Source: Sedimenticola sp. (GTDB lineage: Bacteria > Pseudomonadota > Gammaproteobacteria > Chromatiales > Chromatiaceae). Taken from it: DNA of 48,392 bases. Location of the stretch: contig JAMOLT010000007.1 in assembly GCA_027068915.1 (NCBI GenBank), positions 1-48,392 on the forward strand, read 5' to 3'. Position 1 is the first letter of the stretch. Each line of letters opens with the position of its first letter. Made by a program: the position numbers and the translations under genes. The notes beneath the pieces are model-generated. The model was not told where the DNA came from. It made no database searches and worked only from the letters and a program-made list of their open reading frames with translations. This document shows, piece by piece, positions 8,020 through 16,275 of the stretch.

Positions 8020-8035
8020 GCACAACATAATGAGA
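8020..8035 (+). promoter_or_regulatory. NrdR box 2 (weaker)
   Basis: GCACAACATAATGAGA matches the NrdR consensus at 11 of 16 positions. It lies 32 bp centre-to-centre from box 1, the usual phasing, and ends 19 bases before the nrdD ATG. Spacing rather than match quality supports it. Confidence 0.55.
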
Positions 8036-8054
8036 CTAATACAAAGAGGTTTTC

Positions 8055-10082
8055 ATGCCCACTCCTGCCACGGTTGCCACCCTGCCCGTCAGTCTGCACA
8101 AACGCAACGGTCGCATTGCTGCATTCGACTCGGCAAAGATCCTATCCGCTATCCGCCGCGCTGGGGAGGCCAGCGGCGAGTTTGACCAGACCGAAGCGCA
8201 GCTGCTCACCACCCAGGTCATCAAGATTCTCGCGCATCTTCCCGAACCCGTTCCCGAGGTTGAGCGCATCCAGGACATCGTTGAGCAGGTTCTGATCTCC
8301 GCCAACCACTTCGCCACCGCACGCGCCTATATCGTGTACCGCGAGCAGCACCGGCGCCAGCGTGAAGACAAGAAAACCCTGGTGGATGTCGCTGCATCGA
8401 TCAACGAGTATTTGGATCGCGCAGACTGGCGAGTAAGTGCCAATGCCAATCAGGGCTACTCATTGGGGGGCTTGATCCTCAACACCTCCGGCAAGGTCAT
8501 CGCCAACTACTGGCTGAATCATGTGTATCCACCAGAGGTCGGACAGGCCCACCGCAATGCAGATCTGCATATTCACGATCTGGACATGCTGGCCGGTTAC
8601 TGCGCCGGGTGGTCCTTGCGCACCCTGCTGCACGAAGGGCTAAACGGCGTGCCGGGCAAGGTGGAGGCCGGGCCGCCGAGGCATATGTCCTCGGCAGTGG
8701 GGCAGATCGTCAACTTCCTCGGCACCTTGCAGAACGAATGGGCAGGCGCCCAGGCGTTCAGCTCCTTCGACACGTATATGGCGCCCTTTGTACGCAAGGA
8801 CGAACTGAGCTATGCCGAAGTACGGCAATCGATTCAGGAATTGATTTACAACCTCAATGTGCCCTCCCGCTGGGGCACGCAGACCCCTTTCACCAACCTG
8901 ACCTTTGACTGGGTCTGCCCCGAAGATCTGCGTAATCAGGTTCCCGTTGTCGGGGGAGAGGAAATGCCCTTCACCTACGGCGAGCTGCAATACGAGATGG
9001 ATCTGATCAACCGTGCCTACATCGAGGTGATGACCGCCGGAGACGCCAAGGGACGGGTATTCACCTTTCCCATCCCCACCTACAATATCACCCCGGATTT
9101 TCCCTGGGAAAGCGAAAACGCCGAGCTGCTGTTCGCCATGACGGCGAAATACGGCCTGCCCTATTTCCAGAACTTCCTCAATTCTGAACTCACGCCCAAC
9201 ATGGTGCGCTCCATGTGCTGCCGCCTGCAACTGGATCTGCGCGAGCTGCTCAAGCGCGGCAACGGACTGTTCGGCTCCGCCGAGCAAACCGGCTCCCTGG
9301 GTGTGGTGACCATCAACTGCGCCCGCCTGGGGCATCTCTACCAGGGGGACGAAACCACCTTGATGGCACATCTGGATGAACTGCTGAATCTGGCCCGCAA
9401 CAGTCTGGAGATCAAACGCAAGATCATTCAGCGGCATATGGATGCCGGACTGTTCCCCTATACCAAGCGCTATCTGGGCACCCTGCGCAACCATTTTTCC
9501 ACCATCGGTGTGAATGGCATCAATGAAATGATCCGCAATTTCAGCCGGGATGCACATGACATCACGGACGACTGGGGCAGCCGGTTCGCAGAGCAGTTTC
9601 TCGATCATATCCGCAGCCGCATGCTGGAATTCCAGGAAACCACCGGCAACATGTACAACCTGGAAGCCACCCCGGCGGAAGGCACCACCTACCGCTTTGC
9701 CAAGGAAGACCGCAAGCGTTGGCCAGATATCCTGCAGGCGGGCACCGATGAAAAGCCCTACTACACCAACAGCTCCCAGCTGCCGGTGGGCTATACCGAC
9801 GACCCCTTCGAAGCCCTGGTGAAGCAGGAAACCCTGCAAAGCAAGTACACCGGCGGCACCGTGCTGCATCTGTACATGAGCGAACGGCTGTCCAGCGCCG
9901 AGACCTGCAAACGCCTGGTGCGGCGCTCCCTGGGGAGCTTCCGCCTGCCCTATATCACCATTACACCCACGTTTTCCATCTGTCCGGAGCACGGCTATCT
10001 GGATGGAGAGCACGAATTCTGCCCTCGCTGCGACGAGGAACTGCTACAGAAAAAACCCCTACAGGAGAACAGCCATGTCTGA
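8055..10082 (+). CDS. nrdD: Anaerobic (class III) ribonucleoside-triphosphate reductase, large part without glycyl-radical tail
   Basis: A 675-residue protein that reduces ribonucleotides to deoxyribonucleotides without oxygen. An N-terminal ATP-cone (about residues 10-105, PVSLHKRNGRIAAFDSAKI) gives allosteric control. The barrel follows with ADLHIHDLDMLAGYCAGWSL, RWGTQTPFTNLTFDW, SMCCRLQLDLREL and TGSLGVVTINCARLG, which contain the conserved active-site cysteines. The C-terminal zinc site is CPEHGYLDG and FCPRCDEEL. The protein then stops: the RVxGY glycyl-radical motif that ends most NrdD chains is absent and is encoded by the next, overlapping ORF. FNR-like and NrdR boxes upstream suggest anaerobic and nucleotide-dependent control. 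nrdG follows. Confidence 0.93.
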   Translation: MPTPATVATLPVSLHKRNGRIAAFDSAKILSAIRRAGEASGEFDQTEAQLLTTQVIKILAHLPEPVPEVERIQDIVEQVLISANHFATARAYIVYREQHRRQREDKKTLVDVAASINEYLDRADWRVSANANQGYSLGGLILNTSGKVIANYWLNHVYPPEVGQAHRNADLHIHDLDMLAGYCAGWSLRTLLHEGLNGVPGKVEAGPPRHMSSAVGQIVNFLGTLQNEWAGAQAFSSFDTYMAPFVRKDELSYAEVRQSIQELIYNLNVPSRWGTQTPFTNLTFDWVCPEDLRNQVPVVGGEEMPFTYGELQYEMDLINRAYIEVMTAGDAKGRVFTFPIPTYNITPDFPWESENAELLFAMTAKYGLPYFQNFLNSELTPNMVRSMCCRLQLDLRELLKRGNGLFGSAEQTGSLGVVTINCARLGHLYQGDETTLMAHLDELLNLARNSLEIKRKIIQRHMDAGLFPYTKRYLGTLRNHFSTIGVNGINEMIRNFSRDAHDITDDWGSRFAEQFLDHIRSRMLEFQETTGNMYNLEATPAEGTTYRFAKEDRKRWPDILQAGTDEKPYYTNSSQLPVGYTDDPFEALVKQETLQSKYTGGTVLHLYMSERLSSAETCKRLVRRSLGSFRLPYITITPTFSICPEHGYLDGEHEFCPRCDEELLQKKPLQENSHV

Positions 10083-10239
10083 CCAGAACATCCCACTCAA
10101 AGACGAAGAACGCACCCGCTGCGAAATCTGGACCCGGGTGATGGGTTATCACCGCCCGGTAACTTCTTTCAACCCCGGCAAGCAATCCGAATACAGCGAA
10201 CGCAGGAACTTTGAAGAATGCCGCATGCCTTGCGAATAG
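10075..10239 (+). CDS. Small glycyl-radical subunit of anaerobic RNR (split NrdD C-terminus)
   Basis: A 54-residue ORF that contains the missing end of NrdD: CEIWTRVMGYHRPVTSFNPG, then GKQSEYSERR. The glycine of RVMGY is the expected radical site that NrdG would activate. ATG 10075 overlaps the last eight bases of nrdD in another frame (+1 relative to nrdD). A good site, AGGAG at 10063-10067, lies seven bases upstream, so separate translation is more likely than an accidental frameshift, although +1 frameshifting cannot be excluded. The ORF overlaps nrdG by 22 bases. Separately annotated short NRDD proteins exist in other proteobacteria, as far as I recall. Confidence 0.85.
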   Translation: MSDQNIPLKDEERTRCEIWTRVMGYHRPVTSFNPGKQSEYSERRNFEECRMPCE

Positions 10240-10802
10240 GCGGTTTCGTTCCCTTCACCAGCATCGATTATCCGCAGCACCTGTCCGCTGTCGTATTCTG
10301 CCAGGGTTGCCCCTGGCGCTGCGGCTATTGCCACAACCAGCACCTGCTGACTTCCCGGTCAACAGAGCTGCTGGACTGGCGCGACATCCTGAAAAAACTG
10401 CACCAACGCCAGGGGCTCCTGGATGCAGTGGTTTTCAGTGGCGGAGAGCCCACCCTGCAAAAATCGCTGTACGATGCCATGGAACAGGTCAGGGCCATGG
10501 GCTTCAAGGTTGGCTTGCATACCGCCGGCTGCTACCCGGATCGTCTGAAAATCCTGCTGCCCCTGGTGGACTGGGTGGGGCTGGACATCAAGGATCTGCC
10601 GGAAAACTACCCCGCACTTACAGGAGCAGGTGGCAGCGGCAATCAAGCCTGGGATAGCCTGGATATCCTGCTAAACGCTGACATTCCGCTGCAGGTACGC
10701 ACCACCATGCACCCCGGCATGGAAAAAGAGCAGATAGCCCGGTTGTGCACAAATCTCTCCCGGATGGGGGTGACAGATCACAGCCTGCAAGCCTGCCGTT
10801 GA
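10218..10802 (+). CDS. nrdG: Anaerobic RNR-activating radical SAM protein
   Basis: A 194-residue radical SAM enzyme. FCQGCPWRCGYCHNQHL carries the CxxxCxxC cluster that binds [4Fe-4S], and VVFSGGEPTLQ is the SAM-binding GGE motif. It would generate the glycyl radical on the RVMGY peptide encoded just before it. The start at 10218 overlaps that peptide's gene by 22 bases and gives MPHALRIGGFVPFTSIDYP, the usual family N-terminus. The protein ends soon after GVTDHSLQACR; longer Pseudomonas-type homologues seem to continue for some 20-30 residues, so the C-terminus may be slightly shortened. The next 20 bases separate it from a convergent gene. Confidence 0.9.
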   Translation: MPHALRIGGFVPFTSIDYPQHLSAVVFCQGCPWRCGYCHNQHLLTSRSTELLDWRDILKKLHQRQGLLDAVVFSGGEPTLQKSLYDAMEQVRAMGFKVGLHTAGCYPDRLKILLPLVDWVGLDIKDLPENYPALTGAGGSGNQAWDSLDILLNADIPLQVRTTMHPGMEKEQIARLCTNLSRMGVTDHSLQACR

Positions 10803-10822
10803 CCGGGGCGTTTCAGCGGCCT

Positions 10823-12208
10823 TTATTCGAATCCGTCTGCGAACAACCCCTGTCCCACGGTGGAAAAGTAACCCCGGCGACTCCATACTCCTTCCCTTCC
10901 CCCGCCGTAGGCCTTTATCCACCACACTAGGTTTTGCTCCCAGGGAAGATTTTCAGGCAGGACAAACCGGCACGGTTCGCCCGGGCTTTCACAACCAGCA
11001 TCCAAGGTGGTGATGCCGGACACGCCATAGCTGCTGTCCCAGTCGGGCTCGCCATCGGCCAGTAGCGGTCGGATCTGCAGAAAATAAGATTGTGCTGTCA
11101 CAACAGGCTCCCATGCAAACAGCGGGGAACGCGGGTTGATCCGCTGGTGCTTCACCGGCTGCTGCAGTACGCTGGCCGGCAGTTCCTGATCATACTCCGC
11201 ACAGTGGCTGCGTCGTGGGTTGCCGGGAATATCACAGGGGTAGTCGTAGCTGATGCCGGGGATGGGGCGAGGGGCATCGGTGGAAACCAGATCGGGCAGC
11301 ACTCCCATTTCGATCTGCGCAGCAATGCCATTCCCCAGTGACTGCCGCCAACCTTCCATATTGCCGTTGAAAGTATAGTCCGCCAGAGCTTCCACGATCC
11401 GGAACACACCATAGTCATCCATGGCGTCAAATACGCCATAGCCGCCACCAGTGCCCGGCACAGCATGATTGGCACTGTAGTCATAACCGTTGATGCTGGC
11501 AGAACGCAGGGTGATGTATTCCTTTTCCGCATCCGCGATGGGCAGGCTTTCAAATTGCTGGATATAGGTGCGCAGATCCGTGGTCAGATCATCTTCGTAA
11601 GTCTGCACAATCAGTTTTATATCGCGGGGATAATCCGCCAGCATGGCATCGGAAATATCGAAATCAATCCATGGCGCAGAAGAAAATATGAATGCGCCAC
11701 TACTTCCCCAACCCCGGTTGCGAACCAGATCATAAGCAACGGAGGTCAACAGGCCCGCTCCTGACGAATGGCCCATGAGACCAATCCTGCTGGTATCAAT
11801 CAGGGCAGGGTAACGTGCGGCCGCCTCGGCAAAAGCACTGTTCAGTTGCGCACCGATCAGCCCGACATTTTCCACATAATCATCACATACGGCAGTGTAT
11901 CCCTTGCTGGCGAGAAAGCGCAGAAGCTCTCCATAACCTTCGCAGCTCACATTCCAGCCCGGTGCGAAAAAGATACTGGCGGCAGGGGCGAGAACAGCTT
12001 CCGGGTGATAGATGCTGATCTGATTGTCATACCCCTGCGTATTGAAGGAGAAAACCGTGGGCGGCGCAACGACCTGGCTTCCCCAGCTTCCGTAACCGGA
12101 TGATGGTGATGCTATCGGCCCCAGGTGTGTGGCAGCCATCGGACTTGCTGCCCAGCCCAGCAGGAGGAGCGCTATGGGGAATAGTCTTATCTTGTTGTTT
12201 TGCTTCAT
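10823..12208 (-). CDS. Secreted alpha/beta hydrolase with C-terminal FADGFE tail
   Basis: A 461-residue exported hydrolase. The start at 12208 gives a signal peptide (MKQNNKIRLFPIALLLLGWA, cleavage near PMAA); a longer reading frame to 12877 runs antisense to hslV and is rejected. FFAPGWNVSCEGYGELLRFLASKGY is the oxyanion region, and GLMGHSSGAG (S148) is the nucleophile elbow, as in cutinase/PETase-like and dienelactone hydrolases. The C-terminal part has a fibronectin-like WEPVVTAQSYFLQI segment. The chain ends GLFADGFE, a short tail seen on many secreted proteins of Xanthomonadales and relatives; its role is not known to me. The gene is convergent with nrdG. Confidence 0.75.
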   Translation of the reverse strand: MKQNNKIRLFPIALLLLGWAASPMAATHLGPIASPSSGYGSWGSQVVAPPTVFSFNTQGYDNQISIYHPEAVLAPAASIFFAPGWNVSCEGYGELLRFLASKGYTAVCDDYVENVGLIGAQLNSAFAEAAARYPALIDTSRIGLMGHSSGAGLLTSVAYDLVRNRGWGSSGAFIFSSAPWIDFDISDAMLADYPRDIKLIVQTYEDDLTTDLRTYIQQFESLPIADAEKEYITLRSASINGYDYSANHAVPGTGGGYGVFDAMDDYGVFRIVEALADYTFNGNMEGWRQSLGNGIAAQIEMGVLPDLVSTDAPRPIPGISYDYPCDIPGNPRRSHCAEYDQELPASVLQQPVKHQRINPRSPLFAWEPVVTAQSYFLQIRPLLADGEPDWDSSYGVSGITTLDAGCESPGEPCRFVLPENLPWEQNLVWWIKAYGGGREGVWSRRGYFSTVGQGLFADGFE

Positions 12209-12367
12209 GGCGACAATTGTATTGCGGGGGTGAACACTAGTGTACTGCAGAAGCCAGGGGCGGATACACGAATATGGATGATGAGCCCCTGACCACCCTG
12301 GAGTTTCTATGCCAGCCCTTCGCGAATCAGGTAAAATCAGCAGTTTCCCAATAGCGGATTCAGCACA

Positions 12368-12910
12368 GTGGAACAGTTCAGAGGCACGACCATTCTTTCC
12401 GTACGGCGTAATGGCATGGTAGTCATTGGCGGCGACGGCCAGGTATCCATGGGCAACACCGTGATGAAAGGCAATGCCCGCAAGGTGCGGCGGCTGTACA
12501 AAAAGCAGGTGATTGCGGGTTTTGCCGGAGCAACCGCCGATGCCTTCACCCTGTTTGAGCGCTTCGAGGGCAAGCTGGAGAAGCACTCCGGCCATCTGCT
12601 GCGCGCCGCCGTAGAGCTGGCCAAGGACTGGCGCACCGACCGCATGCTGCGCCGCCTGGAAGCCCTGCTTTGCGTAGCAGACAAGGAGGCCTCCCTGATC
12701 CTTACCGGCAACGGTGACGTAATTGAGCCCGAGAACGACCTCATGGCTATCGGTTCCGGTGGCCCCTTTGCCCAATCTGCCGCCCTGGCGCTGCTGGAGA
12801 ACACCGAGCTTTCCGCCCGGGAGATCGTGGAAAAGGGCCTGGCCATCGCCGCTGACATCTGCGTCTACACCAACCACAACCGCGTCATCGAAGAACTGGA
12901 AACCAAATAA
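12368..12910 (+). CDS. hslV: ATP-dependent protease HslVU, peptidase subunit
   Basis: A 180-residue proteasome-like threonine peptidase of the HslVU (ClpQY) protease. Translation starts at GTG 12368, giving a six-residue propeptide MEQFRG before the catalytic [10 protein letters not shown]; Thr7 becomes the N-terminal nucleophile. [43 protein letters not shown] and [13 protein letters not shown] are typical. It overlaps hslU by a single base. No clear heat-shock (sigma-32) promoter was recognised in the 159 bases upstream; a TAAAAT at 12332-12337 could be a -10. Confidence 0.97.
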   Translation: MEQFRGTTILSVRRNGMVVIGGDGQVSMGNTVMKGNARKVRRLYKKQVIAGFAGATADAFTLFERFEGKLEKHSGHLLRAAVELAKDWRTDRMLRRLEALLCVADKEASLILTGNGDVIEPENDLMAIGSGGPFAQSAALALLENTELSAREIVEKGLAIAADICVYTNHNRVIEELETK

Positions 12911-14250
12911 TGTCTCAAATCACCCCCCAGGAAATCGTAAAGGAACTCGATAAACATATTATCGGACAGGATCAGGCCAAGCGCGCTGTGGCCATCGCCC
13001 TGCGCAATCGCTGGCGGCGCACCCGCGTGGATGAAGAGCTGCGCGACGAGATCACGCCCAAGAACATTCTCATGATCGGCCCCACCGGTGTGGGAAAAAC
13101 CGAGATTGCCCGCCGTCTTGCCCGCCTCGCCAATGCGCCTTTCCTCAAGGTGGAAGCCACCAAATTTACCGAAGTGGGCTATGTGGGCCGCGAAGTGGAT
13201 TCCATCATCCGCGACCTGGCAGATGCCGCGGTGAACATGGTCAAGGAGCAAGAGCTGATCAAAGTGCAGGATGAAGCCGCCATTGCCGCAGAAGACCGGA
13301 TACTGGATATCCTGCTCCCCCCCCCCAGAACCAGCGGCTGGGAGGAAGACGCCAATCCGGAGCCGGCGCCAGCATCAGCCACCCGCGAGAAATTCCGCAG
13401 CAAACTGCGCAATGGTGATCTCGATGACAAGGAAATCGAGGTGGATCTGAGCGAAAACCCCATCGGCGTGGAAATCATGGCCCCTCCCGGCATGGAGGAG
13501 ATGACCAGCCAGCTGCAAAGCATGTTCCAGAACATGGGTTCGGGTCGCACCAGCAAACGCAAGCTGCGCATCAAGGATGCCATCAAGTTGCTGCGTGACG
13601 AAGAAGCAAGCAAGCGTATCAACCACGAAGACCTGAAGCTGCGCGCCATCGAAATGGTGGAACAACAGGGCATCGTGTTTCTGGACGAACTGGACAAGGT
13701 GACCAGCCGCGCCGATCGCAGTGGTGCGGACGTATCCCGGGAAGGCGTACAACGTGACCTGCTACCCCTGGTGGAAGGCTGCAGCGTCTCCACCAAGCAT
13801 GGCATGGTCAAGACAGATCATATCCTGTTCATCGCCTCCGGCGCCTTTCATCTGTCCAAGCCATCGGATCTGATTCCCGAACTTCAGGGCCGTCTGCCTA
13901 TCCGGGTCGAGCTGTCCGCCCTCAGCGCAGAAGACTTCACCCGCATTCTCACCGAGCCGGATGCGTCACTTACCGAGCAATACAATGCCCTGATGGCAAC
14001 CGAAGGGGTGCAGCTGACATTTGACGATTCCGGCATCCAGCGCATCGCCCAGATCGCCTGGGAAGTAAACGAGCGCACCGAAAACATCGGTGCCCGGCGC
14101 CTGCACACGGTCATGGAGCGGCTGCTGGAGGAGATTTCCTATGCAGCTTCCGACATGCAGGGGCAGCACATCCGAATAGATGCGGACTATGTGGACGCCC
14201 ACCTGGGCGAGCTGGCGGACAATGAAGATCTGACGCGGTTTATTCTGTAA
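12910..14250 (+). CDS. hslU: ATP-dependent protease HslVU, ATPase subunit
   Basis: A 446-residue AAA+ unfoldase that feeds substrates to Hsl[21 protein letters not shown] near the start, Walker A GPTGVGKT (57-64), the GYVGRE pore loop, the intermediate domain (about 110-230) and Walker [11 protein letters not shown] follow in order. Sensor and lid motifs [18 protein letters not shown] are intact, and the chain ends LTRFIL, the tail that docks into HslV. The first base of its ATG is the last base of the hslV stop, so the subunits are translationally coupled. Confidence 0.97.
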   Translation: MSQITPQEIVKELDKHIIGQDQAKRAVAIALRNRWRRTRVDEELRDEITPKNILMIGPTGVGKTEIARRLARLANAPFLKVEATKFTEVGYVGREVDSIIRDLADAAVNMVKEQELIKVQDEAAIAAEDRILDILLPPPRTSGWEEDANPEPAPASATREKFRSKLRNGDLDDKEIEVDLSENPIGVEIMAPPGMEEMTSQLQSMFQNMGSGRTSKRKLRIKDAIKLLRDEEASKRINHEDLKLRAIEMVEQQGIVFLDELDKVTSRADRSGADVSREGVQRDLLPLVEGCSVSTKHGMVKTDHILFIASGAFHLSKPSDLIPELQGRLPIRVELSALSAEDFTRILTEPDASLTEQYNALMATEGVQLTFDDSGIQRIAQIAWEVNERTENIGARRLHTVMERLLEEISYAASDMQGQHIRIDADYVDAHLGELADNEDLTRFIL

Positions 14251-14343
14251 ACCGGAGGAAACCGGAATATCTGTACCCATTAGCGGGACGCTGATCGAGG
14301 CATAATCACCTGCTATATTGTTTTCATCGAGGAAGGAGTAAAG

Positions 14344-14712
14344 ATGTCTCATCCCACACCAACAGAGCTGAACCTGCATCGCGTCTCGCGGGTGCTGGAA
14401 GTCAGTTTCGACGATGGTTCCAACTTCAAACTGCCGGTAGAATACCTTCGCGCCTTTTCCCCTTCCGCCGAGGTCATGGGGCATGGCCCCGGACAACGCA
14501 AGGTTCCCGTGGGCATCGAAAAAGTCAATATCGACCAGATCGAACCCGTGGGCAACTACGCCATCGTGCTGCACTTTGATGACGAACACAACACCGGCAT
14601 TTACTCCTGGGAAACCCTGTATAATCTCGGGAAGAATTACGATCAATACTGGCAACAGTATCTGGACGAACTGAAAGAAGCGGGCTACCAACGCAAGGAT
14701 CCTGCTTCCTGA
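14344..14712 (+). CDS. DUF971 protein (gamma-butyrobetaine hydroxylase-like N-terminal domain)
   Basis: A 122-residue protein of the DUF971 family. RVSRVLEVSFDDGSNFKLP, EYLRAFSPSAEVMGHGPGQ and GIYSWETLYNLG are family motifs. The domain resembles the N-terminal part of gamma-butyrobetaine hydroxylase and is thought to be linked to iron-sulfur proteins; its role is not settled. A strong GAAGGAG lies before the start. Its position after hslU and ahead of the ubi genes is common in gammaproteobacteria. A 175-base gap containing a REP-like repeat separates it from ubiE. Confidence 0.9.
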   Translation: MSHPTPTELNLHRVSRVLEVSFDDGSNFKLPVEYLRAFSPSAEVMGHGPGQRKVPVGIEKVNIDQIEPVGNYAIVLHFDDEHNTGIYSWETLYNLGKNYDQYWQQYLDELKEAGYQRKDPAS

Positions 14713-14756
14713 GTCTTTGATTGCTTGGTGCATTACGAGACATCCCAGTATCATTG

Positions 14757-14825
14757 TCATTGCGGCACAAGCTGGAATCCATACGCACCAAGAACTCTGG
14801 ATCCCGGCCTGCGCCGGGATGACGG
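14757..14825. repeat. REP-like palindromic repeat pair
   Basis: The second half is a clean hairpin, ATCCCGGCctgcGCCGGGAT (14801-14820), followed by GACGG. The first half (about 14757-14780) is a degenerate partner reading GTCATTGCGGCACAAGC and GGAATCC. Translated on the minus strand the pair gives VIPAQAGIQ and WIPACAAMT, the familiar false peptides of this repeat class in proteobacterial genomes. It lies between the DUF971 gene and ubiE. Confidence 0.75.
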
Positions 14826-14887
14826 CAAACCATTTGGACTTGACTTCCTTGACGCTTCGGGTCTGATTAGAAAGGTATCTAGCGCAA

Positions 14888-15643
14888 ATGAGCAACAGTC
14901 AGAACAACAGCACCCATTTCGGCTACAAAACCGTCGATGCCGATGAAAAAGCCGATCTGGTGCGGGGCGTGTTCGATTCCGTAGCCTCACGCTATGACCT
15001 GATGAATGACCTCATGTCCATGGGCGTCCACCGTTTGTGGAAGCGCTTCGCGGTAGAACTTTCCGGAGTGCGTACTGGCCAGCAGGTGCTGGATCTGGCC
15101 TCGGGAACCGGTGACCTCGCCGACCGATTTGCCGGGCTGGTGGGGCCGGAAGGCCTGGTGGTGATGACCGACATCAACGCCAATATGCTGGTCACCGGAA
15201 GGGATCGCATGGCCGACCGGGGGCACGCCGGCAACCTGGCCTATGCCCAGGTCAACGCCGAAGCGCTGCCCTTTCCTGACAACAGCTTCGACTGCATTAC
15301 CATTGGCTTCGGCCTGCGCAATGTCACCGACAAACAGAAGGCGCTGCGCGCCATGTATCGCGCACTCAAGCCTGGCGGTCGCGCCCTGGTGCTGGAATTT
15401 TCCAAGCCGGTGGTCAAACCCCTGGAAAAAATCTACGATCTGTATTCCTTCAGTCTGCTGCCCAAGATCGGCAAACTGGTCACCCATGACGAGGAAAGTT
15501 ACCGCTATCTGGCTGAATCCATCCGCATGCATCCTGACCAGGAGACCCTGCGCGAGATGATGGAGCAGGCAGGTTTTGAAAACTGCGACTACCACAATCT
15601 TACCGGCGGGATCGTCGCCGTACATCGCGGCTTCAAACTCTGA
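14888..15643 (+). CDS. ubiE: Ubiquinone/menaquinone biosynthesis C-methyltransferase
   Basis: A 251-residue methyltransferase, the same length as the E. coli enzyme. It carries out C-methylation in ubiquinone (and menaquinone) synthesis in the cytoplasm or at the membrane face. [52 protein letters not shown] (SAM motif I), [13 protein letters not shown] and [11 protein letters not shown] are all diagnostic. It begins the ubiE-ubiJ-ubiB string, with five bases to the next start. The ribosome binding site (GAAAGG, about 11 bases upstream) is weak. Confidence 0.97.
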   Translation: MSNSQNNSTHFGYKTVDADEKADLVRGVFDSVASRYDLMNDLMSMGVHRLWKRFAVELSGVRTGQQVLDLASGTGDLADRFAGLVGPEGLVVMTDINANMLVTGRDRMADRGHAGNLAYAQVNAEALPFPDNSFDCITIGFGLRNVTDKQKALRAMYRALKPGGRALVLEFSKPVVKPLEKIYDLYSFSLLPKIGKLVTHDEESYRYLAESIRMHPDQETLREMMEQAGFENCDYHNLTGGIVAVHRGFKL

Positions 15644-15648
15644 TTTCC

Positions 15649-16275
15649 ATGTCCACCCGAGATCTGGCACTGGAATCCCTGGAGCGCAGCATCAATGCCC
15701 TGCTGCAGCTTGACTCTGTTGCCTGCAAAAAACTGGCGCTCCACCATGGCAAGGCAATCGGCATTCACTTGCGCGGGCCGGAAATCACCCTCTACTTCAT
15801 CCCCAACCAACAAGGGCATTTGCAGTTATTCAGCCAGATTGAAGGCAACCCCGATGCGTTGTTGAGCGGCAGCCCCCTGGATCTGTTGCGCAGCGGCGAC
15901 AAGGAACAGGGCAGCGCACAATTGTTTGCCGGTCGCGTCAGCATCACCGGCAACACCGCCCTGGCCCACGATTTTGGCGCCACCCTGGGTGGACTGGAGA
16001 TCGACTGGGAAGAACAACTGTCGAAATTCACCGGCGACATTCTCGCCCATCAAATCGGCAACGCCGTCCGCAAAGCCGGACACTGGATCCGCAACACCAG
16101 CTCCCGCATGGAAGCCGATCTTGGCGAATATCTCACCAGTGAAGCCAGGCTGCTGCCCCACCCGCTGGAAGTCGAGGATTTCATTACCCGGGTGGATGAG
16201 CTGCGTGAGCATACTGACCGCCTGGAAGCCCGCATCCGCCTCTTGCAACGCCAGCTGCAACAGGAGGAGAAATGA
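15649..16275 (+). CDS. ubiJ: Ubiquinone biosynthesis accessory factor UbiJ (SCP2 domain)
   Basis: A 208-residue protein with an N-terminal SCP2 lipid-binding fold (about residues 10-115; [51 protein letters not shown]) and a C-terminal helical part ending in a short coiled coil. UbiJ organises ubiquinone enzymes and presents polyprenyl intermediates; this is family knowledge. Its place between ubiE and ubiB and the four-base ATGA overlap with ubiB support the name. Confidence 0.9.
   Translation: MSTRDLALESLERSINALLQLDSVACKKLALHHGKAIGIHLRGPEITLYFIPNQQGHLQLFSQIEGNPDALLSGSPLDLLRSGDKEQGSAQLFAGRVSITGNTALAHDFGATLGGLEIDWEEQLSKFTGDILAHQIGNAVRKAGHWIRNTSSRMEADLGEYLTSEARLLPHPLEVEDFITRVDELREHTDRLEARIRLLQRQLQQEEK

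Noticed and set aside
8640-10013. 457-codon open frame on the minus strand inside nrdD
   Set aside because: It is antisense to conserved NrdD motifs and has no recognisable domain or signal.
12209-12877. N-terminal extension of the secreted hydrolase gene to 12877
   Set aside because: The extension runs antisense through hslV; the start at 12208 gives a proper signal peptide.
14720-14860. Minus-strand peptide reading VIPAQAGIQ and WIPACAAMT
   Set aside because: This is the well-known false translation of REP-like palindromic repeats, not a protein.
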